From Gammaproteobacteria bacterium (lineage in GTDB: Bacteria; Pseudomonadota; Gammaproteobacteria; JAPPPA01), in contig JAUHZK010000015.1 of assembly GCA_030425645.1 (NCBI GenBank), positions 1 through 34,711 of the forward strand: DNA of 34,711 nucleotides, read 5' to 3'. Below are positions 1 through 9,529 of the stretch, in pieces. The notes below the pieces were generated by a model. That model saw only the letters and a list, made by a program, of their open reading frames with translations. It did not search any database and was not told where the DNA came from. The first letter of the stretch is position 1, and the number at the start of each line of letters is the position of its first letter. The position numbers and the translations under genes were made by a program.

Positions 1-127
1 TGGTGATAACGTACAAATGACCGTGACTCTAATCGCACCGATTGCGATGGAAGAAGGTCTGCGTTTCGCGATCCGTGAAGGTGGTCGTACCGTGGGCGCT
101 GGCGTTGTTGCCAAGATCCACGACTAA
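1..127 (+). CDS. tuf: Elongation factor Tu, C-terminal end (partial)
   Basis: Only the last 41 codons are inside the window; the first complete codon begins at base 2. The peptide reads [20 protein letters not shown] and then ends in [11 protein letters not shown], the conserved end of beta-barrel domain 3 of EF-Tu, which delivers aminoacyl-tRNA to the ribosome. The 46 bases to rpsJ show no terminator and no clear promoter, so tuf and the S10 cluster are probably read together, as I recall for Pseudomonas. Which tuf copy this is cannot be told. Confidence 0.95.
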   Translation, partial: GDNVQMTVTLIAPIAMEEGLRFAIREGGRTVGAGVVAKIHD

Positions 128-173
128 GCATTGCGCGATAACTACCGCCAACCAATACGTTTAGGTTTTAAAC

Positions 174-488
174 ATGGCTGCTAATCAAAAAATCCGCATC
201 CGTCTAAAAGCGTTTGATCATCGTCTGATTGATCGCTCTGCGCGCGAGATCGTCGAAACTGCTAAGCGCACCGGTGCGCAGGTACGTGGTCCTATCCCGT
301 TACCTACCCGCAAAGAGCGTTTTACTATTTTGATCTCTCCGCACGTAAACAAAGACGCGCGTGATCAATACGAAATGCGTACGCATAAACGTTTGATGGA
401 TATCGTCGACCCTAACGACAAAACCGTAGACGCGCTAATGAAGCTCGATCTTGCGGCTGGCGTTGACGTTCAAATCAAGCTCGGCTAA
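174..488 (+). CDS. rpsJ: 30S ribosomal protein S10
   Basis: A full-length S10 of 104 residues (Escherichia coli 103). It starts [20 protein letters not shown] and carries the conserved segment [20 protein letters not shown] in the middle. S10 sits in the 30S head and, as NusE, also takes part in antitermination with NusB. It is the first gene of the S10 cluster. The start has AGG about nine bases upstream (TTAGGTTTTAAAC before ATG). The short 5' gap leaves no room for the long L4-responsive leader known upstream of E. coli rpsJ. Confidence 0.98.
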   Translation: MAANQKIRIRLKAFDHRLIDRSAREIVETAKRTGAQVRGPIPLPTRKERFTILISPHVNKDARDQYEMRTHKRLMDIVDPNDKTVDALMKLDLAAGVDVQIKLG

Positions 489-511
489 GCCGGATATTCA
501 GGAATAGAACG

Positions 512-1150
512 ATGACATTAGGTGTTGTTGGTCGCAAATTGGGCATGACCCGAATTTTTACCGAAGACGGTGTTTCACAACCCGTTACGGTAATTGAAGT
601 TCAGCCTAACTTGGTGACACAGATCAAAACCGAAGAAACTGACGGCTATACCGCTGTACAGGTTACTACTGGCAGCAAGAAAGCTTCTCGAGTAACTAAA
701 GCGGCAGCTGGCCACTTCGCGAAAGCGGGTGTTGAGCCGGGTCGTGGTTTGTGGGAATTCCGCATTGATAGCGAAGCTGCGGCTGAGCTAGAAAATGGTA
801 GCGAAATTAACGCCACCATTTTTGCAGAAACAAAGAAAGTGGATGTGACCGGTACCAGTATTGGTAAGGGCTTCCAAGGTGGCGTTAAGCGTCACAACTT
901 TAAGATGCAAGATGCGACCCACGGTAACTCCATTTCTCACCGTGCGCCGGGTTCAATTGGTCAAAACCAAACTCCAGGCCGCGTATTTAAAGGTAAGAAA
1001 ATGGCGGGCCATATGGGCGCCGAGCAAGTCACTACGCAAAACCTTGACGTTGTGCGTATTGATGAGGCACGTAACGTGTTGTTGGTGAAGGGTGCAGTAC
1101 CTGGATCTAAAGGCGGTACGGTAATTGTTCGTCCGGCTGAAAAAGCATAA
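512..1150 (+). CDS. rplC: 50S ribosomal protein L3
   Basis: A 212-residue L3 of usual length that starts [20 protein letters not shown]. The loop that reaches the peptidyl-transferase centre is intact ([20 protein letters not shown], about residues 149-168). It includes the Gln that PrmB methylates in E. coli. L3 is an early assembly protein of the 50S subunit. The start is set by GGAATAGAAC directly upstream, a sequence that recurs before several genes of this cluster. It is followed by rplD after 26 bases. Confidence 0.98.
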   Translation: MTLGVVGRKLGMTRIFTEDGVSQPVTVIEVQPNLVTQIKTEETDGYTAVQVTTGSKKASRVTKAAAGHFAKAGVEPGRGLWEFRIDSEAAAELENGSEINATIFAETKKVDVTGTSIGKGFQGGVKRHNFKMQDATHGNSISHRAPGSIGQNQTPGRVFKGKKMAGHMGAEQVTTQNLDVVRIDEARNVLLVKGAVPGSKGGTVIVRPAEKA

Positions 1151-1176
1151 GTCAGCCAAGGTAAAGGAATAGAACA

Positions 1177-1782
1177 ATGGAATTGCAACAAGTTAATGGC
1201 AACAGCATTGCGGTAAACGAAACGGTTTTTGGCGCTGAGTTTAACGAGACTTTGGTTCACCAAGTCGTTACCGCTTATATGGCTGCTGGCCGTTCTGGTA
1301 CCAAGGCACAAAAGAACCGTTCTGCTGTTAGTGGCGGCGGTCGCAAGCCTTGGAAACAAAAAGGCACAGGCCGTGCTCGTGCAGGTACAATCCGCAGCCC
1401 GCTATGGCGCAGTGGTGGTGTTACTTTTGCTGCGCAGCCTCGTAGCTATGCCCAGAAAATCAACAAGAAAATGTATCGCGCTGCAATGCGTAGCATTTTT
1501 GCTGAGCTAGTACGTCAAGAGCGTTTGATGGTGGTTGAGTCTTTCGACTTGGCCGAGCCTAAGACCAAAGGCATGGTAGCGAAGCTGGCAGAAGTTGGTG
1601 CGGATAACGCCCTAATCGTAACTGCTGAAGTTAATGAAAACCTTTGGTTGGCGTCTCGCAACTTGTACAAAGTAGATGTAACTGATGTTGCTGCTTTGGA
1701 TCCTGTGAGCTTGGTTGGTCACGACAAGATTGTTGTGACTGCTGATGCCCTGAAGCAAATTGAAGACCGCTTAGCGGCGTAA
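1177..1782 (+). CDS. rplD: 50S ribosomal protein L4
   Basis: A 201-residue L4 of the usual length. The globular domain starts [10 protein letters not shown]; the basic loop that lines the exit tunnel is seen around residues 44-90 ([20 protein letters not shown], then [15 protein letters not shown]). In E. coli L4 also represses its own operon through the S10 leader; no such leader is seen here. The ribosome-binding stretch is AAGGAATAGAACA. The stop is 10 bases before the chosen rplW start, which suggests coupled translation. Confidence 0.98.
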   Translation: MELQQVNGNSIAVNETVFGAEFNETLVHQVVTAYMAAGRSGTKAQKNRSAVSGGGRKPWKQKGTGRARAGTIRSPLWRSGGVTFAAQPRSYAQKINKKMYRAAMRSIFAELVRQERLMVVESFDLAEPKTKGMVAKLAEVGADNALIVTAEVNENLWLASRNLYKVDVTDVAALDPVSLVGHDKIVVTADALKQIEDRLAA

Positions 1783-1792
1783 GGTGGGAATG

Positions 1793-2089
1793 ATGAATCA
1801 AGAACGCGTATATAACGTTATTCGTCGTCCAATCGTGACTGAGAAGTCTACCTTGGCTACCGAAAAGGCTAACCAAGTAGTGTTCGAAGTTGCCGCTGAT
1901 GCGACTAAGCCTGAAGTAAAAACCGCAGTAGAGAGCCTGTTTAAGGTTTCGGTTACTAACGTGTCTTTGCTTAATTTGAAGGGCAAACAAAAGATGTTTG
2001 GTCGCCGCGCCGGCAAGCGTAACGATGTGCGTAAAGCCTACGTTACCTTGAAAGCGGGTGATGCAATCGATTTTAGCGCGGCTGTTTAA
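1793..2089 (+). CDS. rplW: 50S ribosomal protein L23
   Basis: L23 of 98 residues if it starts at the second of two adjacent ATG codons (MNQERVYNVIRRPIVTEKST), which matches the Pseudomonas-type N-terminus I recall. The ATG at 1790 and an in-frame GTG at 1784 would add two or four residues. AAGG at 1781-1784 is eight bases from the chosen ATG. L23 lies at the tunnel exit and is the docking site for trigger factor and SRP. The conserved C-terminal stretch FGRRAGKRNDVRKAYVTLK is present. Confidence 0.95.
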   Translation: MNQERVYNVIRRPIVTEKSTLATEKANQVVFEVAADATKPEVKTAVESLFKVSVTNVSLLNLKGKQKMFGRRAGKRNDVRKAYVTLKAGDAIDFSAAV

Positions 2090-2122
2090 GCAGCTACGTA
2101 AGAAAGAAACGGACTTATAGTC

Positions 2123-2950
2123 ATGGCACTGCAAAAAGCAAAACCTACCTCAGCTGGTCGCCGCTTTGTTGTTCAGGTAAAAACACCTGACCTTCACAAG
2201 GGCGAGCCTTATGCACCGTTAGTTGCACCGCTGAGCAAAAATGGTGGTCGTAACAACCAAGGTCGCATTACCGTGCGCCACAATGGTGGTGGCCACAAGC
2301 GCCGTTACCGCGTAATCGACTTTAAGCGTAACAAAGATGGTATTCCAGCCAAGGTTGAGCGTATTGAATACGATCCTAACCGCACGGCTCATATCGCTTT
2401 GTTGTTGTTTGCAGACGGCGAGCGCCGCTACATCTTGGCACCTAAGGGTGTGAAGGTCGGCGATGAGCTACGTAGTGGTTCTGATGCTCCAATCAAGCCT
2501 GGTAACTGCTTGCCATTGCAAAACATCCCGTTGGGTAGCGTGATTCACGCCATTGAGCTACGTCCTATGAAGGGCGCGCAAATGGCTCGTAGCGCGGGCG
2601 CAGAAGCTCAGCTGGTAGCTAAAGAAGGTACTTATGTAACCTTGCGTCTTCGCTCAGGTGAGATGCGTAAAGTGCTAGCGGATTGCCGCGCCACCATGGG
2701 TAGCGTTAGCAACTCTGAGCACGGTTTGAAATCGTTGGGTAAAGCTGGTGCCACTCGCTGGCGCGGCGTTCGTCCTACCGTTCGCGGTGTGGCAATGAAC
2801 CCGGTTGATCACCCGCACGGTGGTGGTGAAGGTCGTACCTCTGGTGGCCGTCATCCTGTATCACCTTGGGGTGTACCAACTAAAGGCTACAAGACTCGTA
2901 GCAACAAGCGTACAGATCACTTGATCGTACGTCGTCGGAAATCGAAGTAA
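2123..2950 (+). CDS. rplB: 50S ribosomal protein L2
   Basis: A 275-residue L2 (E. coli 273) that starts [20 protein letters not shown]. The C-terminal catalytic-centre region [20 protein letters not shown] holds the conserved His needed for peptidyl-transferase function. L2 is a primary 23S-binding protein that bridges the subunits. It is followed by a 43-base gap with no clear terminator before rpsS. Confidence 0.98.
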   Translation: MALQKAKPTSAGRRFVVQVKTPDLHKGEPYAPLVAPLSKNGGRNNQGRITVRHNGGGHKRRYRVIDFKRNKDGIPAKVERIEYDPNRTAHIALLLFADGERRYILAPKGVKVGDELRSGSDAPIKPGNCLPLQNIPLGSVIHAIELRPMKGAQMARSAGAEAQLVAKEGTYVTLRLRSGEMRKVLADCRATMGSVSNSEHGLKSLGKAGATRWRGVRPTVRGVAMNPVDHPHGGGEGRTSGGRHPVSPWGVPTKGYKTRSNKRTDHLIVRRRKSK

Positions 2951-2993
2951 TCCGGCGTCGTCGTCCGGTCAGTAATTATTTGAGGATAACGTT

Positions 2994-3266
2994 GTGGCAC
3001 GTTCACTGAAAAAAGGCCCATTTATTGATGGCCACCTTTTCAAAAAGGTGATGGATACCCAGGGCCAAAAAGTTAAACGCCCAATTCAAACTTGGTCGCG
3101 CCGTTCTACCGTGCTGCCAGAAATGATTGGTTTAACCATCGCGGTTCATAACGGTCGCCAGCATGTGCCGGTGTACGTTAACGAAAACATGGTAGGTCAC
3201 AAGTTGGGTGAATTCGCTCCAACTCGTACTTATAAAGGCCACGTTGCGGATAAAAAATCCCGCTAA
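2994..3266 (+). CDS. rpsS: 30S ribosomal protein S19
   Basis: S19 of 90 residues that begins at GTG ([18 protein letters not shown] after the initiator). The GTG start is supported by TGAGGA seven bases upstream and by exact agreement with the family N-terminus. S19 forms a complex with S13 in the 30S head near the A-site tRNA. The C-terminal motif [17 protein letters not shown] is intact. Confidence 0.98.
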   Translation: MARSLKKGPFIDGHLFKKVMDTQGQKVKRPIQTWSRRSTVLPEMIGLTIAVHNGRQHVPVYVNENMVGHKLGEFAPTRTYKGHVADKKSR

Positions 3267-3293
3267 GCGGCATTTAGATTGGAATAGAAGATC

Positions 3294-3626
3294 ATGGAAG
3301 CTGTAGCACGTTTACGACACGCACGGGTTTCGCCTCAAAAGGCGCGCCTAGTTGCGGACTTGATCCGCGGCCAACGCGTAGAAGAAGCTCGTAACACTTT
3401 GGCGTTTAGCGCCAAGAAGAGCGCCCAAATCATGGGCAAAATTTTGGACTCAGCCATTGCCAATGCCGAGAATAACTACGGTTACGACATTGATGAGCTG
3501 AAAGTGGCTACCGTTTTTGTAGACGAAGGCCCGCTAATGAAGCGTATTCGCCCACGTGCTCGTGGCCGTGCTGATCGCTACGTTAAGCGTACCAGTCATA
3601 TCACCCTTAAATTAGGCGCGGCGTAA
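3294..3626 (+). CDS. rplV: 50S ribosomal protein L22
   Basis: L22 of 110 residues, the E. coli length. It starts [20 protein letters not shown]. The extended beta hairpin that narrows the exit tunnel and is a site of macrolide resistance corresponds to about residues 80-95 ([18 protein letters not shown]). The start codon is preceded by GGAATAGAAG. Ordinary member of the cluster; nothing odd seen. Confidence 0.98.
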   Translation: MEAVARLRHARVSPQKARLVADLIRGQRVEEARNTLAFSAKKSAQIMGKILDSAIANAENNYGYDIDELKVATVFVDEGPLMKRIRPRARGRADRYVKRTSHITLKLGAA

Positions 3627-3657
3627 GCCACGCTACGCTTAAGAGCAGGAATAGACC

Positions 3658-4311
3658 ATGGGTCAAAAAGTACATCCACACGGCTTACGCCTTGGCATCG
3701 TCTCTGAGTACAACTCTACTTGGTACGCTGACAAGCAGAACTACGCTAGCCAGCTTCATGAAGATTTGGCGCTGCGTGAAGAGCTAAAGAAAAAGCTAGC
3801 TCACGCTTCTGTTGCGCGTATTCAAATTGAACGTGCCGCTGGTAGCGTTCGCATCACCATTCATACCGCTCGCCCAGGTTTGGTTATCGGTAAGAAAGGT
3901 GAAGATATTGAGCGTATTCGCGGCGAGCTGCGTAATCGTTTAGGCCAAGATGTTCAGTTGAACATCGAAGAAATTCGTAAGCCTGAGTTGAGTTCAGTGC
4001 TGGTTGCTGAGGGTATTGCCCAGCAGCTAGAAAAACGTGTGATGTTCCGTCGCGCTATGAAGCGTGCGGTGCAAAACGCTATGCGTCTAGGCGCAGGTGG
4101 CATCAAAGTACGTGTTGCGGGTCGTTTGAACGGCGCCGAAATTGCACGTGCTGAGTGGTACCGCGAAGGCCGCGTGCCATTGCATACCCTACGTGCTGAT
4201 ATTGACTACGGTACTGCTGAAGCGGAAACGACTTACGGCATCATCGGTATCAAAGTTTGGATCTTCAAAGGTGAGGTGTTTGCCGCCGATCGTGAAGTTG
4301 CAAACGCTTAA
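3658..4311 (+). CDS. rpsC: 30S ribosomal protein S3
   Basis: S3 of 217 residues (E. coli 233, so slightly short at the C-terminus). It starts [20 protein letters not shown] and contains the KH domain with the loop [13 protein letters not shown] near residues 78-90. S3 forms part of the mRNA entry tunnel with S4 and S5 and helps unwind mRNA. The initiation region is GGAATAGACC then ATG. The reading frame continues cleanly to TAA. Confidence 0.98.
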   Translation: MGQKVHPHGLRLGIVSEYNSTWYADKQNYASQLHEDLALREELKKKLAHASVARIQIERAAGSVRITIHTARPGLVIGKKGEDIERIRGELRNRLGQDVQLNIEEIRKPELSSVLVAEGIAQQLEKRVMFRRAMKRAVQNAMRLGAGGIKVRVAGRLNGAEIARAEWYREGRVPLHTLRADIDYGTAEAETTYGIIGIKVWIFKGEVFAADREVANA

Positions 4312-4340
4312 TCTGAAAACTATTTAGTGGAATAGCAAAA

Positions 4341-4754
4341 ATGCTACAGCCAAAACGTACCAAATTCCGCAAGCAGCAGAAAGGTAAAAACCGTGGCTTA
4401 GCCCAAGCGGGCAACAAAGTAAGCTTCGGTGAATACGGCCTTAAGTCGCTTGAGCGTGGAAAGCTCACCGCTCGCCAAATTGAGGCAGCGCGTCGTGCTA
4501 TGACTCGTCACGTAAAACGTGGCGGTAAAATCTGGATTCGTGTATTCCCGGATACCCCAATCACCGCCAAGCCTGTAGAGGTTCGGATGGGTAAAGGTAA
4601 AGGTAACGTGGAATATTGGGCGGCCAAAATTCAACCTGGTCGCATGTTGTACGAAATGGAAGGTGTTTCTGAGTCTTTGGCTCGTGAAGCGTTTGCACTG
4701 GCCGCTGCTAAGCTGCCTGTGAAGACCACCTTCGTAGTCCGCACGGTGATGTAA
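4341..4754 (+). CDS. rplP: 50S ribosomal protein L16
   Basis: L16 of 137 residues (E. coli 136) that starts [20 protein letters not shown]. It binds near the A-site and is a late 50S assembly protein. The conserved arginine-rich stretch [20 protein letters not shown] is present. The last base of its stop codon is the first base of the rpmC start (TAATG), so translation of the two is probably coupled. Confidence 0.98.
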   Translation: MLQPKRTKFRKQQKGKNRGLAQAGNKVSFGEYGLKSLERGKLTARQIEAARRAMTRHVKRGGKIWIRVFPDTPITAKPVEVRMGKGKGNVEYWAAKIQPGRMLYEMEGVSESLAREAFALAAAKLPVKTTFVVRTVM

Positions 4755-4948
4755 TGAAAGCGTCTGATTTAACTGGCAAGTCTGCTACCGAGCTGAATGA
4801 TCAGCTGATCGAATTGCGTAAAGAGCAATTTAATCTACGTATGGAACAGGCGTCTGGCCAAATCGCCCAGCCGCACCGCGTTAAGCAAGTGCGTCGCGAT
4901 ATCGCCCGCGTTAAAACTGTATTAAGCCAACAGGCTGCGGCTCAATAG
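4754..4948 (+). CDS. rpmC: 50S ribosomal protein L29
   Basis: L29 of 64 residues, close to the E. coli 63. It starts [20 protein letters not shown] and is a two-helix coil ([16 protein letters not shown], then [14 protein letters not shown]). It sits next to L23 at the tunnel exit. The start overlaps the rplP stop by one base and no separate ribosome-binding site is needed. Confidence 0.97.
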   Translation: MKASDLTGKSATELNDQLIELRKEQFNLRMEQASGQIAQPHRVKQVRRDIARVKTVLSQQAAAQ

Positions 4949-4969
4949 TCGCCTAGAGAGAGCTGAATA

Positions 4970-5230
4970 ATGGCAGAGCAAAAAACACAACGTAGCTTAG
5001 TAGGTCGCGTCGTTTCCGATAAGGGCGATAAGTCTATGACTGTAGCTATTGAGCGCCGTGAGCAGCACCCGCTGTATGGCAAATTTATTCGTCGTACTAC
5101 CAAGTACCGTGTACACGACGAAAATAACGATGGTCGCGTAGGCGATACCGTTCGCATTAGCGAAGGTCGTCCGGTCAGCAAAACTAAAAGCTGGCGACTG
5201 GTTGAAGTTGTAGAACGCGCCGCTGAATAA
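4970..5230 (+). CDS. rpsQ: 30S ribosomal protein S17
   Basis: S17 of 86 residues that starts [20 protein letters not shown]. It is an OB-fold primary binder of 16S rRNA. The conserved middle [20 protein letters not shown] is intact. The start is preceded by AGAGAGCTGAATA. It is the last gene of the S10 part of the cluster; the 35-base gap to rplN shows no convincing terminator or promoter, so the spc genes are probably cotranscribed. Confidence 0.97.
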   Translation: MAEQKTQRSLVGRVVSDKGDKSMTVAIERREQHPLYGKFIRRTTKYRVHDENNDGRVGDTVRISEGRPVSKTKSWRLVEVVERAAE

Positions 5231-5265
5231 GCGCCGATCTAGTTAAACCTTAAAGGGATAGAGCA

Positions 5266-5634
5266 ATGATTCAGATGCAAACTATGCTCGATGTGGCCGA
5301 CAACAGTGGCGCACGTCGTTTGCAGTGCATCAAGGTTTTGGGTGGTTCTCATCGCCGCTACGCACGCATTGGTGACATTATTAAAGTGTCAGTAAAAGAC
5401 GCGATTCCTCGTGGTCGTGTTAAGAAAGGTGACGTGTACAGCGCCGTTGTTGTGCGTACCGCTAAAGGCGTTCGTCGCCCAGACGGTTCAGTGATCCGTT
5501 TTGACGGTAATGCTGCTGTGTTGTTGAACACCAAACTTGAGCCAATCGGCACACGTATTTTTGGCCCTGTAACGCGTGAGCTGCGTAGTGAGCAATTTAT
5601 GAAAATTGTTTCACTAGCGCCCGAAGTGCTTTAG
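5266..5634 (+). CDS. rplN: 50S ribosomal protein L14
   Basis: L14 of 122 residues, the same size as in E. coli (123). It starts [20 protein letters not shown] and shows the conserved [20 protein letters not shown]. It is a barrel protein at the subunit interface, also the target of the silencing factor RsfS. The upstream GGGATAGAGCA is another copy of the recurrent initiation motif of this cluster. It is the first gene of the spc group. Confidence 0.98.
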   Translation: MIQMQTMLDVADNSGARRLQCIKVLGGSHRRYARIGDIIKVSVKDAIPRGRVKKGDVYSAVVVRTAKGVRRPDGSVIRFDGNAAVLLNTKLEPIGTRIFGPVTRELRSEQFMKIVSLAPEVL

Positions 5635-5653
5635 GCCTCAGGAGAGATCAAGC

Positions 5654-5968
5654 ATGAACCGCATCCGTAAAGGCGACCAAGTCGTCGTAACCACCGGCAA
5701 AAGCAAAGGCCAGCAAGGCGCTGTACTTTCTTTCTCTGGTGAAGACCGTGTGATTGTTGATGGTGTTAACTTGGTTAAGAAACACCAGAAGCCGAATCCT
5801 AATGCTGGCGTACAAGGCGGCATTATTGAGAAAGAAGCTCCAATTCACATTTCTAATGTAATGCTGCTAAACCCTGAAACGGGCAAAGGCGACCGCGTTG
5901 GCTACCGTGAAGCCGACGGTAAGAAAGAGCGTTACTTCAAATCCAACGGCAATGCCGTTGAGCAATAA
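5654..5968 (+). CDS. rplX: 50S ribosomal protein L24
   Basis: L24 of 104 residues (E. coli 104) with a KOW motif near the N-terminus ([20 protein letters not shown]). It is an assembly initiator protein that binds the 5' end of 23S rRNA. The start is set by CAGGAGAG ten bases upstream. In E. coli the S8 repressor site lies around the downstream rplX-rplE junction; I could not identify the site here from sequence alone. Confidence 0.98.
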   Translation: MNRIRKGDQVVVTTGKSKGQQGAVLSFSGEDRVIVDGVNLVKKHQKPNPNAGVQGGIIEKEAPIHISNVMLLNPETGKGDRVGYREADGKKERYFKSNGNAVEQ

Positions 5969-5987
5969 GTAACGAGGGAATACACAA

Positions 5988-6554
5988 ATGGCAAACTTGA
6001 AACAGTTTTACCGTGAAACGGTAGTGCCTAAGCTGATGGAGCAGTTCAAATACAGCTCTAGCATGCAGGTGCCTAAAATCACCAAAATCACCCTGAACAT
6101 GGGTGTGGGTGAGGCGATTGGCGACAAGAAAGTGCTTGAGCACGCAGTTGCTGATATGACCAAAATCGCTGGCCAGAAGCCTGTGATTACAAAAGCACGC
6201 AAATCTATCGCTGGCTTTAAGATCCGTGACGATTACCCAATCGGCGTCAAAGTTACCTTGCGTCAAGAGCGCATGTACGACTTTTTCGAGCGTTTGGTAC
6301 ATGTGTCTTTGCCACGTGTGCGTGACTTCCACGGTGTAAACCCAAAAGCATTCGACGGTCGTGGTAACTACAACCTAGGTGTTACTGAGCAAATCATGTT
6401 CCCAGAAATCGATTTCGATCAAATCGACAAGCTGCGCGGCATGGACATTGCTATTACTACTACCGCTAAGAACGACGAAGAAGGTCAAGCGCTATTGGCT
6501 GCCTTTGGTTTCCCGTTCAAAAAACAAGCTAAGAAACAACAGGCAGAGGCGTAA
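5988..6554 (+). CDS. rplE: 50S ribosomal protein L5
   Basis: L5 of 188 residues, about nine longer than E. coli because of a Lys/Gln-rich tail after the normal end ([16 protein letters not shown]). The core is ordinary: [20 protein letters not shown] and the [20 protein letters not shown]-like region (here [20 protein letters not shown]). It binds 5S rRNA and contacts P-site tRNA. The ribosome-binding site is GAGGGAAT. It is followed by rpsN after only two bases. Confidence 0.98.
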   Translation: MANLKQFYRETVVPKLMEQFKYSSSMQVPKITKITLNMGVGEAIGDKKVLEHAVADMTKIAGQKPVITKARKSIAGFKIRDDYPIGVKVTLRQERMYDFFERLVHVSLPRVRDFHGVNPKAFDGRGNYNLGVTEQIMFPEIDFDQIDKLRGMDIAITTTAKNDEEGQALLAAFGFPFKKQAKKQQAEA

Positions 6555-6556
6555 GC

Positions 6557-6862
6557 ATGGCTAAGGTTTCAATGGTTCAGCGCGAGCTGAAACGTACTAA
6601 AAAAGTTGCCAAGTTCGCTGCAAAGCGCGCTGAACTTAAGAAAATCATCAGCGACGTAAATGCTGATCCTGAAGCTAAGTTTGACGCCATGCAAAAACTG
6701 AGTAAACTGCCGCGCGACGGTAGCCCGGTTCGCCAGCAAAATCGCTGTGAACTAACCGGTCGCCCGCATGGTGTTTACCGTAAGTTTGGCTTAAGTCGCA
6801 TTAAGCTTCGTGAAGAAGCGATGAAGGGAAATATCCCTGGCTTAACTAAGTCTAGCTGGTAA
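6557..6862 (+). CDS. rpsN: 30S ribosomal protein S14, zinc-free long form
   Basis: S14 of 101 residues, the long (C-minus) form found in E. coli, without the CXXC zinc pairs of the short form. It starts [20 protein letters not shown] and ends [21 protein letters not shown]. It belongs to the 30S head and assembles late. After its stop there is an unusually long 113-base gap with three hairpins before rpsH. Confidence 0.97.
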   Translation: MAKVSMVQRELKRTKKVAKFAAKRAELKKIISDVNADPEAKFDAMQKLSKLPRDGSPVRQQNRCELTGRPHGVYRKFGLSRIKLREEAMKGNIPGLTKSSW

Positions 6863-6870
6863 TAAATTCC

Positions 6871-6946
6871 GTTTGGTGCTCCGGCGCCAAACAACAAGTG
6901 AAGCCCAATGCTTGCATTGGGCATTTCTGTGACCGGCAAACCGGTC
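6871..6946 (+). other. Three consecutive hairpins in the rpsN-rpsH gap
   Basis: Read directly: hairpin 1 is GTTTGGTGC / GCGCCAAAC (6871-6879 with 6884-6892, loop TCCG, one G-U pair). Hairpin 2 is GCCCAATG / CATTGGGC (6903-6910 with 6915-6922, loop CTTG). Hairpin 3 is GACCGG / CCGGTC (6931-6936 with 6941-6946, loop CAAA), followed by TTTA. None has a proper T-tract, so they are more likely RNA processing, stability or feedback sites than full terminators. Function unknown. Confidence 0.7.
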
Positions 6947-6975
6947 TTTAATCCTAAGGCAGAGGGTATCTGTAC

Positions 6976-7371
6976 ATGAGTATGAATGACCCAGTAGCCG
7001 ACATGCTGACCCGCATTCGCAATGGTCAGTCGTCTGGCAAAACTGAAGTTCGTATGGCCGCATCTAAGTTGAAGTCTGCAGTTGCTGCAGTACTAAAAGA
7101 TGAAGGCTTTATTTCTGACGCAGTCGTTGAAGGTGAAGGCGCTAAGCCTGAGCTTCGCGTATTGCTGAAGTATCACAATGGCCAACCTGTGATTGAAGGT
7201 ATTCAACGCAGTTCTCGTCCTGGTCGTCGTCTATATCGCGCAAAGTCTGATCTACCAACCGTAATTGGTGGCTTGGGTGTGGCGATCATTAGTACGTCGC
7301 ATGGTGTGATGAGTGACCGCAAAGCCCGTGAAATGGGCGTTGGCGGCGAAGTTATTTGCACAGTGTGGTAA
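6976..7371 (+). CDS. rpsH: 30S ribosomal protein S8
   Basis: S8 of 131 residues (E. coli 130). It starts [20 protein letters not shown], with the in-frame ATG at 6982 as a second possible start; AGAGGG at 6961-6966 lies nine bases before the first. The conserved C-terminal [20 protein letters not shown] is present. S8 binds helix 21 of 16S rRNA and, in E. coli, represses the spc operon. Its gene follows a gap with three hairpins, which may bear on regulation. Confidence 0.98.
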   Translation: MSMNDPVADMLTRIRNGQSSGKTEVRMAASKLKSAVAAVLKDEGFISDAVVEGEGAKPELRVLLKYHNGQPVIEGIQRSSRPGRRLYRAKSDLPTVIGGLGVAIISTSHGVMSDRKAREMGVGGEVICTVW

Positions 7372-7376
7372 TTGAC

Positions 7377-7931
7377 ATGGCTAATGCAACTTCTGAAATC
7401 AAAATTCCACGTTTAGCACGTTCTCCGATCGCGCTAGCGGGTGGTGCCGAGGCGACCGTTAATGGTCAGCATGTTGCCGTAAAAGGTCCTAAAGGTCAGT
7501 TAGAACTTAACGTTCATGACTCTGTGGAAGTTTCTAAAGGTGACGACGGTATTAGTGTTAAGCCGCTAAGCAATGCGGCAGCTGCTATGAGCGGCACTAT
7601 GCACTCTTTGCTAAAAGGCATGGTGCAAGGTGTAACTCAGGGCTTCGAGAAAAAACTAACACTGATTGGTGTTGGTTATCGTGCCCAAGCGCAAGGTAAA
7701 ACACTAAACCTATCTCTCGGTTTTTCGCATCCGATTGAATTTGCTGTGCCTGAGGGCATCACAATTCAAACCCCTAGCCAAACTGAAGTGATTGTTAGCG
7801 GCGCTGACAAACAACAAGTTGGCCAAGTGGCTGCGAAGATTCGTTCTTATCGTCCCCCAGAGCCTTATAAAGGTAAGGGTGTTCGCTACGCAGACGAGTA
7901 CGTACTGCGTAAAGAAGCTAAGAAGAAATAA
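7377..7931 (+). CDS. rplF: 50S ribosomal protein L6
   Basis: L6 of 184 residues, about seven longer than E. coli at the N-terminus (MANATSEIKIPRLARSPIAL). The start at 7377 lies five bases after the rpsH stop; a longer reading frame from 7356 overlaps rpsH and has no support. The C-terminal repeat with SYRPPEPYKGKGVRYADEYV is typical. L6 lies near the GTPase centre and is needed late in assembly. Confidence 0.97.
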   Translation: MANATSEIKIPRLARSPIALAGGAEATVNGQHVAVKGPKGQLELNVHDSVEVSKGDDGISVKPLSNAAAAMSGTMHSLLKGMVQGVTQGFEKKLTLIGVGYRAQAQGKTLNLSLGFSHPIEFAVPEGITIQTPSQTEVIVSGADKQQVGQVAAKIRSYRPPEPYKGKGVRYADEYVLRKEAKKK

Positions 7932-7964
7932 TCCTGCTGTTGCAGGTAAGACTGGACCCAAGTT

Positions 7965-8318
7965 ATGGACAAGAAAAGTACCCGATTACGTCGTGCTCGT
8001 CGTGCTCGCGCTAAGATTAGCGAGCTACGCGCCGTTCGTTTGTGCGTACACCGCACACCGCGTCATATCTACGCTCAAGTTATCGCCGGCGCTGGCGACG
8101 AAGTATTGGCTGCGGCCTCTACCGTTGAAGCTGATGTACGTGGCCAAGTAAAAAGTACCGGTAATGCTGACGCAGCGGCGTTGGTAGGCAAGCTAGTTGC
8201 TGAGCGCGCTAAAGAGAAGGGCGTTGAGCAGGTTGCATTTGACCGCTCTGGTTTTCGTTATCACGGCCGTGTGAAAGCACTGGCAGACGCCGCGCGTGAA
8301 GCCGGCCTTAACTTCTAA
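7965..8318 (+). CDS. rplR: 50S ribosomal protein L18
   Basis: L18 of 117 residues, the E. coli length, that starts [20 protein letters not shown] and contains [20 protein letters not shown] and the end [10 protein letters not shown]. It binds 5S rRNA together with L5. The 33-base gap before it is CA-rich with a weak ribosome-binding stretch (AAGACTGG). Ordinary gene of the cluster. Confidence 0.98.
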   Translation: MDKKSTRLRRARRARAKISELRAVRLCVHRTPRHIYAQVIAGAGDEVLAAASTVEADVRGQVKSTGNADAAALVGKLVAERAKEKGVEQVAFDRSGFRYHGRVKALADAAREAGLNF

Positions 8319-8337
8319 GTAGTAGGGAGTACACATC

Positions 8338-8844
8338 ATGGCGAATTTTGAAGCTGCCAGTAACGGTGACGGCCTGCTCGAGAAGCTGGTAGGCGTTAAC
8401 CGCGTAGCAAAAGTAGTAAAAGGTGGTCGTATCTTTAGCTTTACCGCATTGACTGTGGTTGGCGACGGAGAAGGCCGCGTAGGTTTTGGTTACGGTAAAG
8501 CACGTGAAGTGCCTGCTGCGATCCAGAAAGCAATGGAACAAGCTCGCAAGAGCATGGAGCCTGTATCTCTTAACGATGGCACCTTATGGCACGCTGTTGT
8601 AGGTAAGCACGGTTCTACTGAGGTTGTGATTCGTCCGGCTTCTGAAGGTACTGGTGTGATTGCTGGTGGTGCGATGCGTGCGGTTCTTGAAGCTGCAGGC
8701 GTACGTAACGTACTAGCGAAGATCATCGGTTCTCGTAATCCAATTAACGTAGTACGCGCAACCATTAATGGTTTGCAAGCGCAACGCTCTCCAGAAGCGA
8801 TTGCAGCTAAGCGTGGTAAAACCGTTGAGGAGATCTTGGGCTAG
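8338..8844 (+). CDS. rpsE: 30S ribosomal protein S5
   Basis: S5 of 168 residues (E. coli 167). The double-stranded-RNA-binding region and the loop [20 protein letters not shown] (about residues 28-47), the site of spectinomycin resistance and ribosomal ambiguity mutations, are present. It works with S3 and S4 at the mRNA entry. TAGGGAG lies upstream of the ATG. No oddity seen. Confidence 0.98.
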   Translation: MANFEAASNGDGLLEKLVGVNRVAKVVKGGRIFSFTALTVVGDGEGRVGFGYGKAREVPAAIQKAMEQARKSMEPVSLNDGTLWHAVVGKHGSTEVVIRPASEGTGVIAGGAMRAVLEAAGVRNVLAKIIGSRNPINVVRATINGLQAQRSPEAIAAKRGKTVEEILG

Positions 8845-8869
8845 GCTCAGGATCTAATAGGTAAGAATC

Positions 8870-9055
8870 ATGGCTGATAAAACTGTCAAGGTAACTCTAG
8901 TGCGCAGCACTATTGGTCGCCTAAAAAACCATCAAGCTTGTGTGCGTGGTCTCGGCATTCGCCGCATGCACCAGACCGTTGAAGTAAAAGACACTCCTGA
9001 AAATCGCGGAATGATTAACAAGGTGTCTTACATGCTTAAAGTAGAGGAAGCCTAA
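8870..9055 (+). CDS. rpmD: 50S ribosomal protein L30
   Basis: L30 of 61 residues (E. coli 59), starting [20 protein letters not shown] and ending MLKVEEA. The core [20 protein letters not shown] matches the ferredoxin-like fold of the family. L30 is a non-universal bacterial protein that binds 23S rRNA domain II. The stop is two bases before the rplO start, suggesting coupled translation. Confidence 0.97.
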   Translation: MADKTVKVTLVRSTIGRLKNHQACVRGLGIRRMHQTVEVKDTPENRGMINKVSYMLKVEEA

Positions 9056-9057
9056 TC

Positions 9058-9492
9058 ATGCGTCTAAATACGCTAAAACCTGCAGAGGGTGCTAAGCAAA
9101 CTCGCAAGCGTGTCGGTCGTGGTATCGGCTCTGGCTTAGGCAAAACCGCTGGTCGCGGTCATAAAGGTCTTAAGTCTCGTTCTGGCGGTAAAGTTGCTGC
9201 TGGTTTCGAGGGTGGCCAAATGCCTTTGCAACAACGTTTGCCTAAAGTTGGGTTCCGTTCTGCTAAAGCAGCCAAAGTGGCTGAAGTACGTTTGTCGGAA
9301 CTAGACAAGATGACTGCTGAAACGGTTGACCTATTGGCACTTAAAGCAGAGAAAGTCATTGCTCAGCAATGCCTAGAAGCAAAAGTATTTGCCTCAGGTG
9401 AGCTAAGTCGTAAAGTGGCGATCAAAGGCTTGCGTGTTACCAAAGGTGCACGTGCAGCTATTGAAGCCGCTGGCGGAAGCGTGGAAGAATAA
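9058..9492 (+). CDS. rplO: 50S ribosomal protein L15
   Basis: L15 of 144 residues, the E. coli length. The glycine-rich basic N-terminal extension ([20 protein letters not shown]) that threads into 23S rRNA is intact, as is [19 protein letters not shown] middle-stage 50S assembly protein. It lies two bases after rpmD and 37 before secY, consistent with the usual spc order. Confidence 0.98.
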   Translation: MRLNTLKPAEGAKQTRKRVGRGIGSGLGKTAGRGHKGLKSRSGGKVAAGFEGGQMPLQQRLPKVGFRSAKAAKVAEVRLSELDKMTAETVDLLALKAEKVIAQQCLEAKVFASGELSRKVAIKGLRVTKGARAAIEAAGGSVEE

Positions 9493-9529
9493 ACGCTTTC
9501 ACAGCAACAAGAACTGATAAGGACGCGTA

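Noticed and set aside
1631-2134. A 167-codon antisense frame across rplD and rplW
   Set aside because: A shadow of two well-supported ribosomal genes with no ribosome-binding site.
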